Below, in pieces: positions 19,530 to 29,236 of a DNA stretch of 64,000 nucleotides. Every line of letters begins with the position of its first letter. Position 1 is the first letter of the stretch. Made by a program: the position numbers and the translations under genes. The notes below the pieces were generated by a model that saw only the letters and a program-made list of their open reading frames with translations, did no database searches and was not told the origin of the DNA. Source of the DNA: JBHJGM01 sp050331815 (lineage in GTDB: Bacteria; Verrucomicrobiota; Verrucomicrobiia; Opitutales; JBHJGM01); assembly GCA_050331815.1 (NCBI GenBank), contig JBHJGM010000013.1, positions 72,878 to 136,877 on the forward strand. Direction: 5' to 3'.

Positions 19530-20351
19530 ATGGAATTTCGCATGCTGGGCAGCAGTTCCAGCGGCAACGCGGGGCTATTAAAAACGGCGGATTCGCTGGT
19601 GTTAATCGACGCGGGGTTTTCGGCACGGCGGCTGGGGCAGATGCTGGCGCGCGCCGGTCACAAGCTGGAGGAACTGGACGCGGTCTTCGTCACGCACGAA
19701 CACGCGGACCACTGCAAGGGGCTGGGCGGACTGTCAAAGCTGGCGCACCTGCCCGTTTTCGCCAACCGCCACACCGCCCGTGCCGTGCAGAGCCGCCTGA
19801 AGCATCGACCCAATTGGAAAGTTTTCGACAACGGGCGGGCGTTCGCCTTTCGGGATCTGACCATCGAACCTTTTTCGGTGCCGCACGACGCGGTGGACCC
19901 GGTGGCCTATTTCTTCGAGACCGGTCACGATGATCTGTTTTCGCCAAGATGCTCGCTGGCCTGGGTGACCGACCTGGGGCATGCGCCGACGCTCGTGCGT
20001 GAGCGTATTCGCAGCGCGGATTGTCTGGTGCTGGAGGCTAACCACGATGTGGACCTGCTCGACGGCGACCCGAACCGACCCTGGTCGACCAAGCAGCGCA
20101 TCAAGGGTCGGCACGGACACCTTTCCAACGCCGCCGCCTACTCACTGCTGAACGAATGCCTGAGCGCGGGTGAACGCCCGCGCTGGCGCGACCTGGTGCT
20201 CGCGCACCTCTCCCGCGACTGCAACCGCCCCACCCTCGTCGAGGAATGTTTCGCGCCGCTACGCGCCGCCGGCGTGAACGGCACACTAAAGCTTCAGGTC
20301 GTGGACCCGGGTGCCGAAGAACCGGCCGCGGCCCTGGCCGTGGGTGCCTGA
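19530..20351 (+). CDS. Metallo-beta-lactamase-fold hydrolase (YycJ/WalJ-like)
   Basis: 273 residues. The N-terminal FRMLGSSSSGNAGLLKT and THEHADHCKGLGGL are the hallmarks of the YycJ/WalJ subgroup, with later ligands in LGHAPTL and LEANHD. Members are nuclease-like enzymes connected with DNA repair or cell-wall regulation; the substrate is unclear. The start was chosen at 19530 because GAGGGGG lies just upstream, although GTG 19515 and ATG 19521 are in frame. Confidence 0.85.
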   Translation: MEFRMLGSSSSGNAGLLKTADSLVLIDAGFSARRLGQMLARAGHKLEELDAVFVTHEHADHCKGLGGLSKLAHLPVFANRHTARAVQSRLKHRPNWKVFDNGRAFAFRDLTIEPFSVPHDAVDPVAYFFETGHDDLFSPRCSLAWVTDLGHAPTLVRERIRSADCLVLEANHDVDLLDGDPNRPWSTKQRIKGRHGHLSNAAAYSLLNECLSAGERPRWRDLVLAHLSRDCNRPTLVEECFAPLRAAGVNGTLKLQVVDPGAEEPAAALAVGA

Positions 20352-20485
20352 ACTGCGGCCTCTGGCACTGACGTATCCGTGAAACGGATACGATCCACCT
20401 TCAGCGTATCCACGCCAAAGGTCCCTCGCAGCCATCATGTGGCTCCGCTAGCAGAAGGCCGCTCAAGTCCTGAGCTACGCCGCGG

Positions 20486-23400
20486 TTACTCGGGCAGGGT
20501 CAGTAGCAGCTCCAAGTAGAAGAAGCGCTGCACGGCATCGGAGACCCCATAGGGCGGGTTCTGCAGGCTGAAGCTGATACGTTCCATTTCCACGCCTTCC
20601 GGGCCGGTGAAGGCCACCGTGGGCGCTTCATTGCAGTGCTCGTCGGCAACCGGAGCAAAACCGGTGTCGTCCAGCACGGTGGCTTGCATGAGCGTCCAGT
20701 CGACCTCGCTGGCGGCAGCCGCACGGCCGAAGGTACCGGTAATGGTGTCGCCATCGAGAATCAGCTTGAACGGCTCGAGCGGCAGGTCGTCCACGCGCGG
20801 ATTCATGCCGTAGAAGAACTGCGTGAGGACGCTGTACGTGGTGCCGTCCGGTGTGGCATCCGGGTTGGCGAGGCCCGCTGCAATTTCCGCTTCGGAGAAG
20901 TTGGCCAACTGCCACTGGGCGAAGGGCGAGAGCGAGAGCGTTGCAAACGGCGTGTAGGGCGAACTGGCGAAGCCGTTGCGCGCCTGAACGCGCACCTGGT
21001 AGGAGGTATCCGGCAAGAGGCCCGTCAGCGAAACAGTCACGGCATCACCGGTGCCATCGGCGGCGGGCAGGACCATCTGGCTAAAGAGGCCCGAGCCGAC
21101 CGCCTGATAGAAGAGGCGGAAGTCGGTCTCGTTGTCGCTCTGGTCGAGGAAACTGACGTCAATGGAGGTCGGCGAGGTGCGTGTCAGCACCGGTACGCCC
21201 GGGATGAACGGGCCCGGATCCGGCAGGATGATGGGCAGGGCGGACTGCGACGGGTCGTGGAAAAGCACGCTGGCGGGAATCTCCTGCTTGCTCAGGCCCG
21301 GGCCCGCGTAGCTGACGGTCAGGGCATCGCCCGAGCCGCCCTGGAAGTAGCCCACCTCGATCCGGTAGAAACCGGCCTGAGTGAATTCATATGTGCCGGA
21401 GCGCTCCTGAGTGCCGTGGAAGTCGCCATTGTCGACCACGAGCGTGTCTTCGATCAGGAGGTTACTGCCGTCGTCGGAGGCGGTGTAGAAGGTATACACG
21501 CCCGGGGTCTGAATTTCGATGAGCCCCCAGAAGCGGTAGATGTACTGTGTAGTGCCGTCGAACTCGGAGATGTCGAAAAAGTCGATGGTGCCGTCGACGT
21601 CCGGATCGCCGAGCAGGCTGTAGTCATCCAGCGAGGAAACTGTGGGTGACTGGTCCCAGACGTTGTAGCGCAGTTGCGCGGTCAACGACGGCTGGACCGC
21701 TTCGGCCGCGGTGGTAGCGGAGACAATGGCAGTCACCGGGGAATCGCCGATGGCGTTGCGGGCGAGCGCCTGTATTTCGTAAGTGGTGCTGGCTTCAAGC
21801 CCGGTGAGGGTCATGGTGACGATTGAGCCGGTGTCCGTGCGCCCCAGCTCGCCGGCCAGGAACCACACGGTGGCACCCTGCTGACGGAAGCGCACGATAA
21901 ACTCAGTCTCGTTGGTGCTGCCATCGGCGAAAGCGACGCGGATTGAATGCGTGGAGCCGTCGGAGGTGGCCTCCAGGCTGAGGGGTGCCAGCGGCGGATC
22001 GAGGATGGGAAGCGGCTCGGGCACCGTGAGATCGCCCGAGGCATCGCGGCCATCAAGTTCGAGCAGGTAGGCCAGCAGGTCGTCCTGGTCGCCCTGGGAA
22101 AGCGTGAGCACCCGGCGGTGCGGCTGAGCCAGGGCCAAGGCGTCTGCCGTGGAGACGATCATCTCGTCAAGCGTGTGCCGGTCTCCCAGCGCCGTCACCA
22201 CGATGGTGTTGGTGGCCCCCGCGAGGAGGCTCACGCCTTCGATACGCACATTGTAGTATTCGAGCCGGGTGACGGATTCGGGGACCGGTGCCTCGTGTGG
22301 CGTGCCGTTTACCGTGGCGCGCAGGGTTACGTTGTTGTCGGAAGTGCGCACGCGAAACTCCAGCGCGCCGGTGCCACCGGAGCCTCCGTCGACATTGCTG
22401 AAGGTGACGGTTTCGCCGGGGTCGACGTCGACCTCCGCCCCGTGGCAGGCGCTGTCACGATTGATGTTGATGAAATTCGGGACGCTCGCGCCGTTGAGGG
22501 TGCCGTCCTCGGCCTGGTAAATAACGCCGCCGGCCACGGTGAAAACATCGGCGAGGGTCTGGGCGGAGCCGTCGTGGAAGTAGGGTTCGGTCTGCCAGAC
22601 ACCGAGCAGGCTGGGTGTGTCGATGCCCGTCAGCGGGCCGTCGAGGCGCTGGCCGGAACTGGTGCGCAGCGTGCCGATGTCGTGCAGCAGCACGGCAACA
22701 CCGATTCCGCCGGTCGAGTCGGTGTAGCCGCCGGCCGGAACGTGGCAGGTGGCGCAGCTCTCGGCCTGGAAAATGGCGCTACCACGCAGGGCGGCGGCGG
22801 TCAGGGTGCCGTCGGCGTTGCGGTAAGGGCTCTGGGGCAAGGAAGTCACATCGAGGCTGGTCACGTAAGCGGCGAGCGCATCGAGGTCGCTGGAGCGTCC
22901 GGTCTTGGCTGCGCCGAGAGGATCCTGGGTTTCCGCGAAATCCGTATCGGTCATGAAGCCGGCCCCGCCGAAGTGCAGGCGCACGTCGTTTTCAAAGTCC
23001 TGGATCTCGTCGAAGTTGGCCGACCAGTGGACGTTGCCATGGGCCATGCCGCCGCGGGCGCGCAGGTCGGTGGTGTTGCGCAGGCCCTCGCCGCGCTGCG
23101 TGAAGTCGAAGGTGCGCCCGTCGAAGGAGCCGTCGATGTGGCAGGTGGCGCAGGACATGTAGGACTCCAGGCTCATGCGCTCAAGGCTGTTGCCGTCCCC
23201 GGAGTTACCGGCGTCGTAAAAAATCTGCTTCCCCAGCAGCACCTGGGGGTCGAGGATTTCCGGACCGCCCACGGTGGAGATGGTTGTGATGGTGTAGGTG
23301 CGGTCGCCGGTGGCAAAAAAGTCAGCCAACTCGTGCAAGGTCACGTCGCGGCTCATGTAGTTCTTGATCCAGAGGCGGCTGGTGGCCGGGTCGATGACGA

Positions 23401-26197
23401 GACCCAGGGGTGCCTTGCCGGCGTCGATGCGGGCAAAGGTGTTTTCGGAGCCGCCGCCGAGCAGGTGCAAATGGTCGTAGATGGCCACCAGGTTGTTGCC
23501 GCGCAGGGCGGTGAAAATCCAGTCGCCCAGCGGGGAGAATTCAACGGCGGTGGGCCCCTCGGAGTTGTCGACATCGAGGCGGATGTGGTCGTCCTGCTCG
23601 CCGCTGATGGCGGGCTCCTTGTTGTTGGACAGGTCGATGCGTCCGACCAGCGCGCGCACGGTGTGGTCGGGCTCCAGCGGGGCATTGTTGCCGGTGCCCA
23701 GGTCGAAGAATTCGCCGCGCTGGGTGTCGTCTTTCTTGGCGGTGTAGAAGGCCCAGGCCTCGTCCGGGGAAATCGTGATGCTGGAGATGTAATTGGGCAC
23801 GCCTGAACCGGCGGAGGCACCGTCGGTGCCGCGGTCCCCGCGGTCGCGGTACAGCTCGATGGTGTCACTGAGGACGAGGCTGGTTGGGTTGTTCTCGACT
23901 TCCCAGATGACGCCGAAGTGCAGCGGCGAGAGAAAACGCGAAACCAGCAGCTTGTCGCCGTCGCCGTAGATGGCGATGGCGTGCGCCCAGGGGCCGAGGT
24001 TGAGGCGGGCGGTCTCGGTCATGGTGAGCGCGTCGAAGCGCACGAGATCGCCGTAACCTTCCAGGGTGACGAAAATCTGCGCGCCGTCCGCGGTGGCGCA
24101 GACGCCAAAGGGGGCACTGCCGTAGCCTGCGTCGAGGGATTGGATCAGGCCACCATCGGCACCGTTAAAGATATCGATGAAGCCGGTGTCGTAGCAGCTG
24201 ACCCAGACCTTGCCGGCGCTGTCGACGGCCACGGAGCGGGGGTCGGTGCCGGTGGGCACCTCCCAGAGGACGGCGAGGGTGTCGGCGTCCATGGCGGTGA
24301 GGGTACTGTTGTCCGGATTGACGGTGTACACGCGGCAGGCGGCCCCATCGAGGGCGATGGGCCCGGACTTGGTCGGGAAGGGGCCGCTCGGGATGTCGGT
24401 GACGGTTACCGTCAGGGTTAGGACGGCATTGGAAGTGGCGCCGCCGGGCTTGAGGTCGCGCACCTGCACCTTGACCTCGAAGTGGCCAGCATTGGGATAA
24501 AGGTGGGAAATGGTGCTGTCGGTGGTCCACTCGGTGGAAGCGGTGCCGTCGCCAAAGTTGTAGCGGTACTCGAGCGGGTCGCTCTCGTCGTCGGAGGCGT
24601 CGACGGAAAAGGCGATGGCGTTACCGGGCTGAATTGGCGAGGGATTCGCAGTGACCTGGTTGATGACAGGGGCCTGGTTGCCTCCGGCGATGCCCGAACC
24701 GGTCGAAAAGGTAAAGGAGTACGGCTCGATGCCGTTGCCCGCGGCGTCCTTGATGCCCCCGTCGACCACGATGACTTCGTAGGTGGTGTCGGGCAAGAGG
24801 TCGTTGACAGGCGTGATGGTCAGAATGTCGTCGTGGGAAAAGCTGGTGTAGCAGTCGATGGGGTCGCCGCCAACCGGGCGGACGATGAGGGTCTCGCCGT
24901 TGATGATGGTGTAGGACTCGAGTGTTTCGTGAATGAGCAGCGAGATGGGTGCGCCGAGGGGGAAATTGGTCTGACCGGGACGCGGGCGGTGGTAGCCGAC
25001 GTAGGGACGCCGGGTGTCGGGCTCGGCCTGGTGCACCCAGACGCCGAGGCCATCGTAATCGGCAAAACTGTAGGAGCCGGAGATAATAAAACGGCCCAGC
25101 GGCATCATGTACTGGGAGGTTTCGAGCTGGTCGGTCAGGGAGCCGGCGGGGCGATTGTTGCCGGTCTGGTCGAACTTCAGGTCCACCTGGAAGGTGTCCA
25201 TGTTGACCTTGTGGTGACGGGCGAAGACGAAATTATCCTGCGCCTGTATGTAGGGGACGTTCGACGGGCCGTCGTTGCCGTCGCGAGCGAGGTCGATGGA
25301 GGTAACAAACTTCAGGTCGGTCGGGTCGGACCAATCGACGACGTCCATGAGGGTGTCGCCGTTGTTGCGGGCAAAGAGGATGTAATTTTCCCAGAGGACC
25401 GGCAGGTACGCGCCGAAGTCGCCCGAGAGCTTGTCGAGCAGGATGGGGTCGCCAGGCGGATCCTGAAAGATGGGGCTCATGTCGTAGGCCAGCACGCCGG
25501 TGCGCGACTGGTCGGAAATGATGAAGCAGAGGTCACCCACGAGGATGGTGGTGCCGGACACGCCGCTTTCGGACAAAGCGTTCCAGTTAGCCAGCAGCTC
25601 ATCACGCTTATAGATAAAGGTCTGGCCGTTGTGGGAACCGTAGGCCCAGTTGAAGGCCACCGACCAGGGATAGTACATGCGAATGATGCCGCCGGTGGCT
25701 TCCGGCGGAGTGCTTGGGCGCCACACCTGATCGCTGGGGATGCGAAAATCGCGCCCGTAGCCGTTTTGGTTCACCCCGATGCGCTGGATGGCCATGTCGA
25801 AACTCCCGCCAAACCAGTCCCCCACCTTGGTGTTGGCGTGATTGCCCTGGTCGTTGAAGAGCGGGAGGTTGCCGCTTTGCGCGGTTTCGAAAAAGGAGGT
25901 GATGTCGTTGGAGTTGGACCAGGTCCACTCGCGCTGGTCGCGCCCCCCTACCGTGTTGGCGTAGATAAAGCCGTTGTGGTAGATGATGTTGGTCGGTCGG
26001 TCGGTGTTGCCGGAAGCGACAGGCCCGGTGCCGTCGTAGCGATCGATAACCAGCAGCTGGCCCGGGATGTAGTTGAACGGGTCGTCCGGGGCGTTCGGGA
26101 AGGTTGGGGCGACCGGCGGAACCACCGCCAGTGCAGCCTGCGCACACAAAATCAGAAAAGACACGCACACCGTGCCCAGGAAACGGGACTGAATCAT
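20486..26197 (-). CDS. Giant secreted multidomain protein with di-heme cytochrome region
   Basis: 1903 residues. A signal peptide spans about residues 1-24. Domains that I can see, with approximate positions: a propeller-like N-terminal part; Big_5-like strand domain (396-499, TYEVIVVDGGIKDAAGN); PKD domain (506-596, YNFGDGTAS); YVTN-type propeller (609-949); a cytochrome c peroxidase/MauG-like part with two heme sites CATCH (about 1016 and 1145); a CBM6/35-like module (1226-1339, starting YQAEDGTLNG); FN3 (1397-1495); PA14 (1502-1645, YTFYTASDDGSNLLIED); FN3 (1662-1755); and a C-terminal tail. Such proteins fit surface degradation or oxidation of glycans, but the substrate is not inferable. 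It is a single-gene unit. Confidence 0.85.
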   Translation of the reverse strand: MIQSRFLGTVCVSFLILCAQAALAVVPPVAPTFPNAPDDPFNYIPGQLLVIDRYDGTGPVASGNTDRPTNIIYHNGFIYANTVGGRDQREWTWSNSNDITSFFETAQSGNLPLFNDQGNHANTKVGDWFGGSFDMAIQRIGVNQNGYGRDFRIPSDQVWRPSTPPEATGGIIRMYYPWSVAFNWAYGSHNGQTFIYKRDELLANWNALSESGVSGTTILVGDLCFIISDQSRTGVLAYDMSPIFQDPPGDPILLDKLSGDFGAYLPVLWENYILFARNNGDTLMDVVDWSDPTDLKFVTSIDLARDGNDGPSNVPYIQAQDNFVFARHHKVNMDTFQVDLKFDQTGNNRPAGSLTDQLETSQYMMPLGRFIISGSYSFADYDGLGVWVHQAEPDTRRPYVGYHRPRPGQTNFPLGAPISLLIHETLESYTIINGETLIVRPVGGDPIDCYTSFSHDDILTITPVNDLLPDTTYEVIVVDGGIKDAAGNGIEPYSFTFSTGSGIAGGNQAPVINQVTANPSPIQPGNAIAFSVDASDDESDPLEYRYNFGDGTASTEWTTDSTISHLYPNAGHFEVKVQVRDLKPGGATSNAVLTLTVTVTDIPSGPFPTKSGPIALDGAACRVYTVNPDNSTLTAMDADTLAVLWEVPTGTDPRSVAVDSAGKVWVSCYDTGFIDIFNGADGGLIQSLDAGYGSAPFGVCATADGAQIFVTLEGYGDLVRFDALTMTETARLNLGPWAHAIAIYGDGDKLLVSRFLSPLHFGVIWEVENNPTSLVLSDTIELYRDRGDRGTDGASAGSGVPNYISSITISPDEAWAFYTAKKDDTQRGEFFDLGTGNNAPLEPDHTVRALVGRIDLSNNKEPAISGEQDDHIRLDVDNSEGPTAVEFSPLGDWIFTALRGNNLVAIYDHLHLLGGGSENTFARIDAGKAPLGLVIDPATSRLWIKNYMSRDVTLHELADFFATGDRTYTITTISTVGGPEILDPQVLLGKQIFYDAGNSGDGNSLERMSLESYMSCATCHIDGSFDGRTFDFTQRGEGLRNTTDLRARGGMAHGNVHWSANFDEIQDFENDVRLHFGGAGFMTDTDFAETQDPLGAAKTGRSSDLDALAAYVTSLDVTSLPQSPYRNADGTLTAAALRGSAIFQAESCATCHVPAGGYTDSTGGIGVAVLLHDIGTLRTSSGQRLDGPLTGIDTPSLLGVWQTEPYFHDGSAQTLADVFTVAGGVIYQAEDGTLNGASVPNFININRDSACHGAEVDVDPGETVTFSNVDGGSGGTGALEFRVRTSDNNVTLRATVNGTPHEAPVPESVTRLEYYNVRIEGVSLLAGATNTIVVTALGDRHTLDEMIVSTADALALAQPHRRVLTLSQGDQDDLLAYLLELDGRDASGDLTVPEPLPILDPPLAPLSLEATSDGSTHSIRVAFADGSTNETEFIVRFRQQGATVWFLAGELGRTDTGSIVTMTLTGLEASTTYEIQALARNAIGDSPVTAIVSATTAAEAVQPSLTAQLRYNVWDQSPTVSSLDDYSLLGDPDVDGTIDFFDISEFDGTTQYIYRFWGLIEIQTPGVYTFYTASDDGSNLLIEDTLVVDNGDFHGTQERSGTYEFTQAGFYRIEVGYFQGGSGDALTVSYAGPGLSKQEIPASVLFHDPSQSALPIILPDPGPFIPGVPVLTRTSPTSIDVSFLDQSDNETDFRLFYQAVGSGLFSQMVLPAADGTGDAVTVSLTGLLPDTSYQVRVQARNGFASSPYTPFATLSLSPFAQWQLANFSEAEIAAGLANPDATPDGTTYSVLTQFFYGMNPRVDDLPLEPFKLILDGDTITGTFGRAAAASEVDWTLMQATVLDDTGFAPVADEHCNEAPTVAFTGPEGVEMERISFSLQNPPYGVSDAVQRFFYLELLLTLPE

Positions 26198-26627
26198 GAC
26201 GGGAATGGGACGACCGCGGGGGCGGTCAGGGCTTCAACGAGAAAGGTCTTAGTCAGACAAAGACAAAGAGATGGGTGTATATCCTGTCTGAGCATAAGGA
26301 TATTATCACAGAATTCTACTTAGTAAAGTATCAGCGGGAGCGGCTCAATGCACCGTTGAGTCTGCATTCAGAATCGCATCTGAATTGAAACTTGATTATC
26401 AAGAAGGGCGTTGATGTTTCCTGTCGGGCAGATAGCAGGCGGCTGCCGGGTACGCCGCTTTAGAGCCATGGCCTTGCATGCTGCGGAACGACTTGCGCCC
26501 GCGCACATTGCAGACTGCCACAAATTAGTGGCCGCGGTTTCTGGGAAGACAAAGACCCCGGGTCCAGTATGTAACCCGAGGCCTTTTTTCTAAGACGTTA
26601 GACGTGAGAAAGCAGCAGAGCGCACAC
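26198..26627. other. Intergenic region upstream of the giant secreted protein
   Basis: About 430 bp. The left part should hold the promoter of the giant gene (minus strand); an AT-rich stretch lies at 26270-26330. The right part ends in a plus-strand terminator-like hairpin at 26556-26589, although no plus-strand protein gene precedes it. A short untranslated RNA from about 26.4 kb is possible. I could not match the sequence to a known RNA family. Confidence 0.35.
26556..26589 (+). terminator. Rho-independent terminator-like hairpin without an upstream gene
   Basis: CCCCGGGT (26556-26563) pairs with ACCCGAGG (26574-26581) with one mismatch across a 10-nt loop, followed by CC and a run of six T. 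On the minus strand the hairpin is not followed by a T run. It would end a plus-strand transcript, but no protein gene on that strand precedes it nearby. Confidence 0.5.
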
Positions 26628-27230
26628 TTAGGCACCAGAGCCATGCGGCGTGTGCGGTGCCGAAGGCTGCGCACACGAGGTGTTTGTGGCCTCGCCAGTG
26701 ACTGGGCCACTGCTTGAAACCGCAGCGGACTTGGGTTTGTGCCCGGATTTTTTGCCGCCGAGCGCTTCGATCAGCGGATCGGTGACGGTGTCCATCGAAC
26801 CTGGGTCGAGGCCGAGCTCGTCCAGCAGCTTGTCGACCAGCGGCGATTGCATGCGGTAGCTCAGCAGGGCCTGCGTCAGGTCATTGGGCAGGCCGCTCGG
26901 ACCACCCACCGCACCCGCGGACTGGCCGTTGCTGGCGTGAGCGCCGGAAGTGCCCCCGCCAAAGCCGTTGGTCTGGATGACCTTGATGCTGTCGATGCTC
27001 CCGGCGGGCTTGACCATGGCTTCAACGATTTGCGGGAAAACCTGGGCAAAGAGCTTGCGCAGCTCGAAGCTGATGATGTCTTCGGAGAGCAGGTTCTTAG
27101 CCTCGATGATGGTTTGTTTACCGTAGGCCTCCACCTCGAAGCGCTTCTGATCGGCCTCGGCCACCACACGGATTTTTTCGGCCTGCGCGCGGGCCTCGGT
27201 CATGAGGGCCGCGCGCAGGCGATAGCGGGC
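26628..27230 (-). pseudogene. Flotillin C-terminal remnant, in frame behind the typA stop
   Basis: The frame encodes the helical C-terminal part of a flotillin: RAQAEKIRVVAEADQKRFEV, then EAKNLLSEDIISFELRKLFA, VEAMVKPAGSIDSIKVIQ, and a Gly/Ser-rich tail. The whole N-terminal SPFH/band-7 domain and membrane anchor are missing. The coding sequence begins directly after the TAG of typA and in the same frame, so there is no room for a promoter or a Shine-Dalgarno site except within typA. The first ATG (27203) would give a 191-residue fragment. It could be the scar of a deletion joining typA to a flotillin gene, or be translated by coupling or read-through. Confidence 0.7.
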
Positions 27231-29078
27231 CTAGTCCTTCTTGAGGCGCTTGGCGATGCGGCGGCGCTCCTCGGCGTCCATCACGCGCTTGCGCAGGCGC
27301 AGGAAATTAGGCGTGGCCTCGACGAGTTCATCCTCGGCGATGTACTCGATGGCGCGCTCGAGCGAGAACTTGACCGGGGGAGTCAGCTGGATGCCCTTGT
27401 CAGAACCGGCGGCGCGCATGTTGTCGAGCTGCTTGGCCTTGCAGGGGTTGACCGGGAGATCCTCCTTGCGAGGGCTTTCGCCGACGATCTGCCCGTTGTA
27501 CACCTGCTCGCCGGGGCCGACAAAGAGCTTTCCGCGCGCCTGCAACATGTCCAGCGCGTAGGCCATGGTGGTGCCCGTCTCGACCGAGCAGAGGGTGCCG
27601 GTCTTGCGTGTGCTGTTGACCGGTTGCAGGGGCCGGTATTCCAAAAACAGGTGCGAGCAAACCCCGTGGCCGCTGGTCAGCGTGACCAGATCGCTCTCGA
27701 AGCCGATCAGCCCGCGCGTGGAGATGACCGCCTCGACGGTGACGCCCGCGTGGTGGTGGTCCATGTTGGTGATCTGCGCCTTGCGGTTGGAAAGGTTCTC
27801 CATGACCGCGCCCAGCAGGTTTTCCGGCACCTCGACCCAGAGCTGCTCGAAGGGCTCCTGCTGCTTGCCGTCGACCTCCTTAAACAGCACCGACGGACGT
27901 GAGACCATCACCTCGTACCCCTCGCGGCGCATGGTTTCGGTGAGCACGGCGATCTGCATCGCCCCGCGCGCTTCGACCTGAAAGCGGGTGCTGTCGGGGG
28001 TATCGGCCACGCGGATCGAGATGTTGGACTTCATTTCGCGAATGAGCCGGTCGCGGATCTGCCGCGAGGTGACCTTTTTGCCGTCCTGGCCGGCCAGCGG
28101 ACCGTCGTTGACGTGAAACTCCATCTGGATGGTGGCCGGATCAATCTCCACGAAGGGCAGCCGCTCGGCCTCCGGTGAGGCGGCCAAGGTGTCGCCGATA
28201 TCGATATCTTCAAAACCGGCGATCCCAACGATGTCGCCCGCGCCCATCGAGTCCACCGGAAGCACTCCGAGGCCCGTGAAGCGCGTGATCTTGGTGACCT
28301 TGACGCGCTCGCTGCGCCCGTCCTTGCGCAGGGCATGGACGGTGTCGGTGCTGCTCAACTGCCCGGAAAGCATGCGTCCGATGGCCAGCCGCCCCACGAA
28401 GGGATCCCAGTCGATATTGGAGACAAGCATCCGAAACGGCGCCTCCTCTACCCGGGGCGAGGGCACGTGCGCGACGATGGTCTCAAAGAGCGCATCCATA
28501 TTGGCGCGGGCGCCTTCGACCGTACGGTCGGCCCAGCCGTTTTTCGCCGAGGCGTAGAGGAAGGGCGCGTTGAACTGGTCCTCGGAGGCGTCGAGGTCGA
28601 GAAAGAGCTCCAGCACCTTGTCATGGACCCACTCCGGGCGCGCGGTCGGGCGGTCGACCTTGTTGATCACGCAGATGGTACGCAGCCCGTGGTTGAGGGC
28701 CTTGCGCAGGACCCAGCGCGTTTGCGCCTGCGGTCCGCCCACCGCGTCGGTCAGCAGCAGCACGCCGTCGACCATTTTCATGACCCGTTCGACCTCGGCC
28801 CCGAAGTCGGCGTGCCCGGGCGTGTCGACGATGTTGATGGTGTGGCCGTTCCAGTCGATGGCGGTGTTCTTGGCCTTGATGGTGATGCCCTTCTCACGTT
28901 CGAGGTCCATGCTGTCCATGGCCCGCTCGGGGATCTCCTGGTTGTCGCGGAAGTTCCCGGACTGCCGCAGCAGGCAGTCGACCAGGGTCGTCTTGCCGTG
29001 GTCGACGTGGGCGATGATCGCGATATTGCGGATGCGCTTGGCGGCTTCCGCGCTGTCTAGCGTGGCCAGTTGGCTCAT
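27231..29078 (-). CDS. typA: Ribosome-associated translational GTPase TypA/BipA
   Basis: 615 residues, normal full length. G-domain motifs are clear: AHVDHGKTTLVDCLL (G1), DTPGHADFG (G3), INKVDRP (G4). The C-terminal domain contains RGLIGFESDLVTLTSGHG and GPGEQVYNGQIVG, both typical of TypA. It binds the ribosome and helps assembly and growth at low temperature and under stress. It ends normally in RLKKD followed by TAG. Confidence 0.97.
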   Translation of the reverse strand: MSQLATLDSAEAAKRIRNIAIIAHVDHGKTTLVDCLLRQSGNFRDNQEIPERAMDSMDLEREKGITIKAKNTAIDWNGHTINIVDTPGHADFGAEVERVMKMVDGVLLLTDAVGGPQAQTRWVLRKALNHGLRTICVINKVDRPTARPEWVHDKVLELFLDLDASEDQFNAPFLYASAKNGWADRTVEGARANMDALFETIVAHVPSPRVEEAPFRMLVSNIDWDPFVGRLAIGRMLSGQLSSTDTVHALRKDGRSERVKVTKITRFTGLGVLPVDSMGAGDIVGIAGFEDIDIGDTLAASPEAERLPFVEIDPATIQMEFHVNDGPLAGQDGKKVTSRQIRDRLIREMKSNISIRVADTPDSTRFQVEARGAMQIAVLTETMRREGYEVMVSRPSVLFKEVDGKQQEPFEQLWVEVPENLLGAVMENLSNRKAQITNMDHHHAGVTVEAVISTRGLIGFESDLVTLTSGHGVCSHLFLEYRPLQPVNSTRKTGTLCSVETGTTMAYALDMLQARGKLFVGPGEQVYNGQIVGESPRKEDLPVNPCKAKQLDNMRAAGSDKGIQLTPPVKFSLERAIEYIAEDELVEATPNFLRLRKRVMDAEERRRIAKRLKKD

Positions 29079-29236
29079 GGGAAAGGATGGGACACCTCTG
29101 CTCGTCGCCAGGCCGAACGGCGCCCTGACAAATCAAAAAGGTGAAGCGCCACTATCGGGCGTGCCGCGCAAAGATCAACCACGCACTCGCCGGCGACAAA
29201 GAAGCCGCGCGGCTTACATTTTGGTGGGTTCCGACT

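Noticed and set aside
21947..26323. Two long plus-strand frames (619 and 613 codons) antisense to the giant secreted protein
   Set aside because: Both mirror the real gene, are rich in Gly, Val and Ala without domain patterns, and lack ribosome sites.
26411..26593. 60-codon frame over the terminator-like hairpin
   Set aside because: It runs through the hairpin and the T tract, has no family and no convincing ribosome site.
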